Below, in pieces: positions 5,797 through 7,028 of a DNA stretch of 7,028 bases. Location: the NCBI GenBank assembly GCA_036393295.1, contig DASWHF010000015.1, positions 1 through 7,028 on the forward strand. Reading direction: 5' to 3'. The notes beneath the pieces are model-generated. The model ran no database searches. It was not told the origin of the DNA and saw only the letters and a list, made by a program, of their open reading frames with translations. The stretch comes from DASWHF01 sp036393295 (GTDB taxonomy: Bacteria > Pseudomonadota > Gammaproteobacteria > Acidiferrobacterales > UBA6901). A program made the position numbers and the translations under genes. The number at the start of each line of letters is the position of its first letter. Position 1 is the stretch's first letter.

Positions 5797-5822
5797 AGCG
5801 CGGGCTAGATTATCCCCGCGCT
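5797..5822 (-). terminator. Hairpin at the 3' end of the DUF6064 gene
   Basis: AGCGCGGG (5797-5804) and CCCGCGCT (5815-5822) are perfect 8-bp inverted arms with a 10-nt loop that contains the DUF6064 stop codon. The stem is very GC-rich. There is no T run after it on the minus strand, so it is not a standard intrinsic terminator; it could slow polymerase or stabilise the 3' end of the upstream message. Confidence 0.3.
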
Positions 5823-6464
5823 CGCCGTTGCCGTCGGCCCCTTCGAGCGCACCAATAGCATCACACCCGCTACCGCCGCGACGATGAGCCCGAAATCCTG
5901 ATGAACGCCGAGGAGGAACGCGGCTTGCGCGCCCACGATACACCACAAAATAGGAACGATAAACGGGCTGCGCGGATACGGTGGCACGAGGAATGCGAGC
6001 AGGCCGAGGGTGAATATCGTGGTGCGGCATGGCAGGCCGAACGTTGGCATGCGCGGATAAGGGTGCCCCGCATACCAAGACCAGATTGGATAGAGGGCGA
6101 GCGCAAAGACGATGAGAACCGCACCAACGAACGCGCGACCGCCGTCAATCCATGCGAACTGAAGCCGGCGCCGGACGACCCCTTGCCACAGAAATCCAAG
6201 TGCCCCCGCCAGTGATACACCGGAGAACACATAGGCCAGTGGATTGATGCGCGTGAAGAAGGAAAGATGGTAAGCCACCGCGAGCCACGCCCACAGGAAG
6301 GCGAGGATCGCCGATATGACGACGCCGGACCAACGACGTGGCTTCAGTGCGAGAGCGACAGCGACAAGCGCCAAACCCAGCAGCAACACCTGGGCAGGCC
6401 AGAGCGCTTCATTGTACTCGCCGAACACCCCGAAGAATTCTTCAACAGTGAATGGAAGCCGCAT
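5805..6464 (-). CDS. DUF6064 family integral membrane protein
   Basis: This 219-residue protein has about six or seven hydrophobic segments (about 25-41, 47-67, 74-94, 112-130, 148-161, 167-187, 190-206). It matches my recollection of DUF6064: N-terminal LPFTVEEFFGVFGEYNEALWP, then YHLSFFTRINPLAYVF (65-80), and the hallmark PTFGLPCRTTIFTLGLL (140-156), followed by PILWCIVGAQAAFLLGV (171-187). The function of this family is unknown. ATG at 6462-6464 is preferred because it gives the family-like N-terminus, although AGGAGG is only three bases ahead of it. A TTG at 6480-6482 in the same frame would add six residues (MVVRRR) and has GAGGT nine bases upstream, so it cannot be excluded. The gene is 30 bp downstream of the small hypothetical gene and is probably in one transcript with it and the VOC gene. 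Family call is good; role unknown. Confidence 0.85.
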   Translation of the reverse strand: MRLPFTVEEFFGVFGEYNEALWPAQVLLLGLALVAVALALKPRRWSGVVISAILAFLWAWLAVAYHLSFFTRINPLAYVFSGVSLAGALGFLWQGVVRRRLQFAWIDGGRAFVGAVLIVFALALYPIWSWYAGHPYPRMPTFGLPCRTTIFTLGLLAFLVPPYPRSPFIVPILWCIVGAQAAFLLGVHQDFGLIVAAVAGVMLLVRSKGPTATASAGII

Positions 6465-6467
6465 ACG

Positions 6468-6473
6468 CCTCCT
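6468..6473 (-). promoter_or_regulatory. Closely spaced Shine-Dalgarno of the DUF6064 gene
   Basis: AGGAGG on the minus strand is followed by only CGT before ATG (6464-6462). The sequence is near-perfect but the spacing is shorter than usual. It therefore leaves some doubt between this ATG and the TTG at 6480-6482, where AGGAGG would be codons 4-5 of the protein. Confidence 0.45.
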
Positions 6474-6494
6474 GACAACCAACCCGGCCGGACC

Positions 6495-6839
6495 TCAGGC
6501 ATGTTCGCGGGAACGCACCCGGACGTACCGGGCAAAGCCCTTCCTGCCTTTGACCTCGATCGTGTCGGCGTCGATGACCCGGTAATCGGGATCGCCCTCG
6601 ATCGCGCTGTTCGGCCGGTACCGGCCCTTCTCGAAGCAACCGCCCGGCCCGCAGAAGGAAATATAGTAGGCGTTGCCCTCCGCCGGCCCGATGGCGAGGC
6701 CGAAATCGTGCCTGACATCCTGCTTCCAGAATCCGCCGAGCGGGTGGGTCTTGCTGGGCCTGGCCTGCCGCTCGAGATGCCAGTTGGGATCGGGCGGATT
6801 GCGCACGAGTTTTATCAGCTGCCTTATGAACCTGAACAT
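6495..6839 (-). CDS. Small conserved-looking hypothetical protein
   Basis: This 114-residue protein is not recognised. The N-terminus (1-13, MFRFIRQLIKLVR) is an amphipathic basic helix, too short and charged for a clear signal peptide. It is followed by NPPDPNWHLERQ and a likely all-beta part: FGLAIGPAEGNAYYISF (46-62), a glycine loop flanked by two cysteines (CGPGGC, 63-68), then YRVIDADTIEV (86-96). The tail is basic (KGRKGFARYVRVRSREHA). The CxxxxC pair could bind metal or form a disulfide, but two cysteines alone prove neither. ATG at 6837-6839 is the first in frame, with a weak GGGA nine bases before it. It lies 27 bp after the VOC gene and 30 bp before DUF6064, all co-directional, so it looks like the middle gene of a three-gene unit. 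Coding is supported by tight packing; function is unknown. Confidence 0.7.
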   Translation of the reverse strand: MFRFIRQLIKLVRNPPDPNWHLERQARPSKTHPLGGFWKQDVRHDFGLAIGPAEGNAYYISFCGPGGCFEKGRYRPNSAIEGDPDYRVIDADTIEVKGRKGFARYVRVRSREHA

Positions 6840-6866
6840 GCTCTCGTTCCCGGCGGCGCTGCTTCT

Positions 6867-7028
6867 TTAATCTTCCGGCAACAGCTGCGGGTTCCATGCG
6901 ACTTCCCACAGGTGTCGATCTGGGTCCTGGAAGTAGCCGGCGTAGCCTCCCCAAAACGTGTCCTGAGCGGGCTTCACCATCACGGCGCCGGAAGCTTCCG
7001 CCTGCTTCATTACCGCATCGACCTCGGC
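6867..7028 (-). CDS. VOC (glyoxalase/bleomycin-resistance fold) protein, C-terminal part
   Basis: The frame is open from the right edge of the window to TAA at 6867-6869, giving the last 53 residues of a gene whose start is beyond the window. The sequence has the C-terminal half of a vicinal oxygen chelate domain: a helix (AEVDAVMKQAEASGA), a strand (AVMVKPAQDTFWGG), YAGYFQDPDRHLWEVAWNP and a short tail ending LLPED. GGYAGYFQDPDRHLWE is a classic VOC signature; the Glu of LWE is the usual C-terminal metal ligand position in enzymes of this fold. Members include glyoxalases, dioxygenases and antibiotic-binding proteins, and this fragment does not say which. It is the first gene, in transcription order, of the minus-strand group and lies 27 bp from the next gene. 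Confidence 0.88.
   Translation of the reverse strand, partial: AEVDAVMKQAEASGAVMVKPAQDTFWGGYAGYFQDPDRHLWEVAWNPQLLPED

Noticed and set aside
5901..6215. Plus-strand frame antisense to the DUF6064 gene
   Set aside because: It is charged, has no recognisable domain, and is opposite a gene with strong family motifs.
6442..6954. Alternative minus-strand frame of 170 codons overlapping the small hypothetical gene and the VOC end
   Set aside because: It runs through the VOC 3' end and the 114-aa gene in another frame and is Arg/Gln-rich noise without domain signal.

Overview
This is high-GC DNA from a free-living bacterium. The protein types (Mrp/complex-I-type antiporter paralogues, BrnT/BrnA, DUF6064, VOC) suggest a proteobacterium, perhaps a gammaproteobacterium. 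That placement is inferred from gene content and base composition, not from a phylogenetic marker. One hand-counted 60-base row in the antiporter genes (1081-1140) is 73% GC, against 47% and 50% in two rows of the toxin-antitoxin region (5281-5340 and 5581-5640).

Left block, plus strand, 1-4439: the 3' part of a tightly packed operon for a multisubunit cation/proton antiporter complex. It encodes three different proton-conducting membrane subunits of the MrpD/NuoL-NuoM-NuoN superfamily. The first lacks its 5' end; the second (492 aa) and third (565 aa) are complete. An 86-residue, two-helix membrane protein lies between the second and third. All junctions overlap (ATGA, ATGA, then 11 bp), so translation is probably coupled and the products probably assemble together. 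The usual small Mrp subunits (B, C, E, F, G) are not in the window and would be expected upstream.

Boundary, 4448-4555: a perfect 36-bp inverted repeat around a 36-nt loop, a REP/MITE-like palindrome. It sits 8 bp after the antiporter operon, between convergent genes. Its right arm supplies the last five codons and the stop codon of the neighbouring minus-strand gene.

Right block, minus strand, 7028 down to 4538: read in transcription order this holds the 3' end of a VOC (glyoxalase/bleomycin-resistance fold) gene, a small unrecognised soluble protein, a DUF6064 membrane protein, a BrnT/BrnA type II toxin-antitoxin pair with a candidate operator in front, and a four-helix membrane protein of unknown function with a TTG start. 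The lower GC of the toxin-antitoxin pair suggests it arrived separately from its neighbours.

No RNA gene, CRISPR array, transposase gene or replication origin was seen. The features most worth following are the triple antiporter set with its small intercalated protein, the K-to-N change in the third antiporter subunit, and the palindrome that has become part of a coding sequence.
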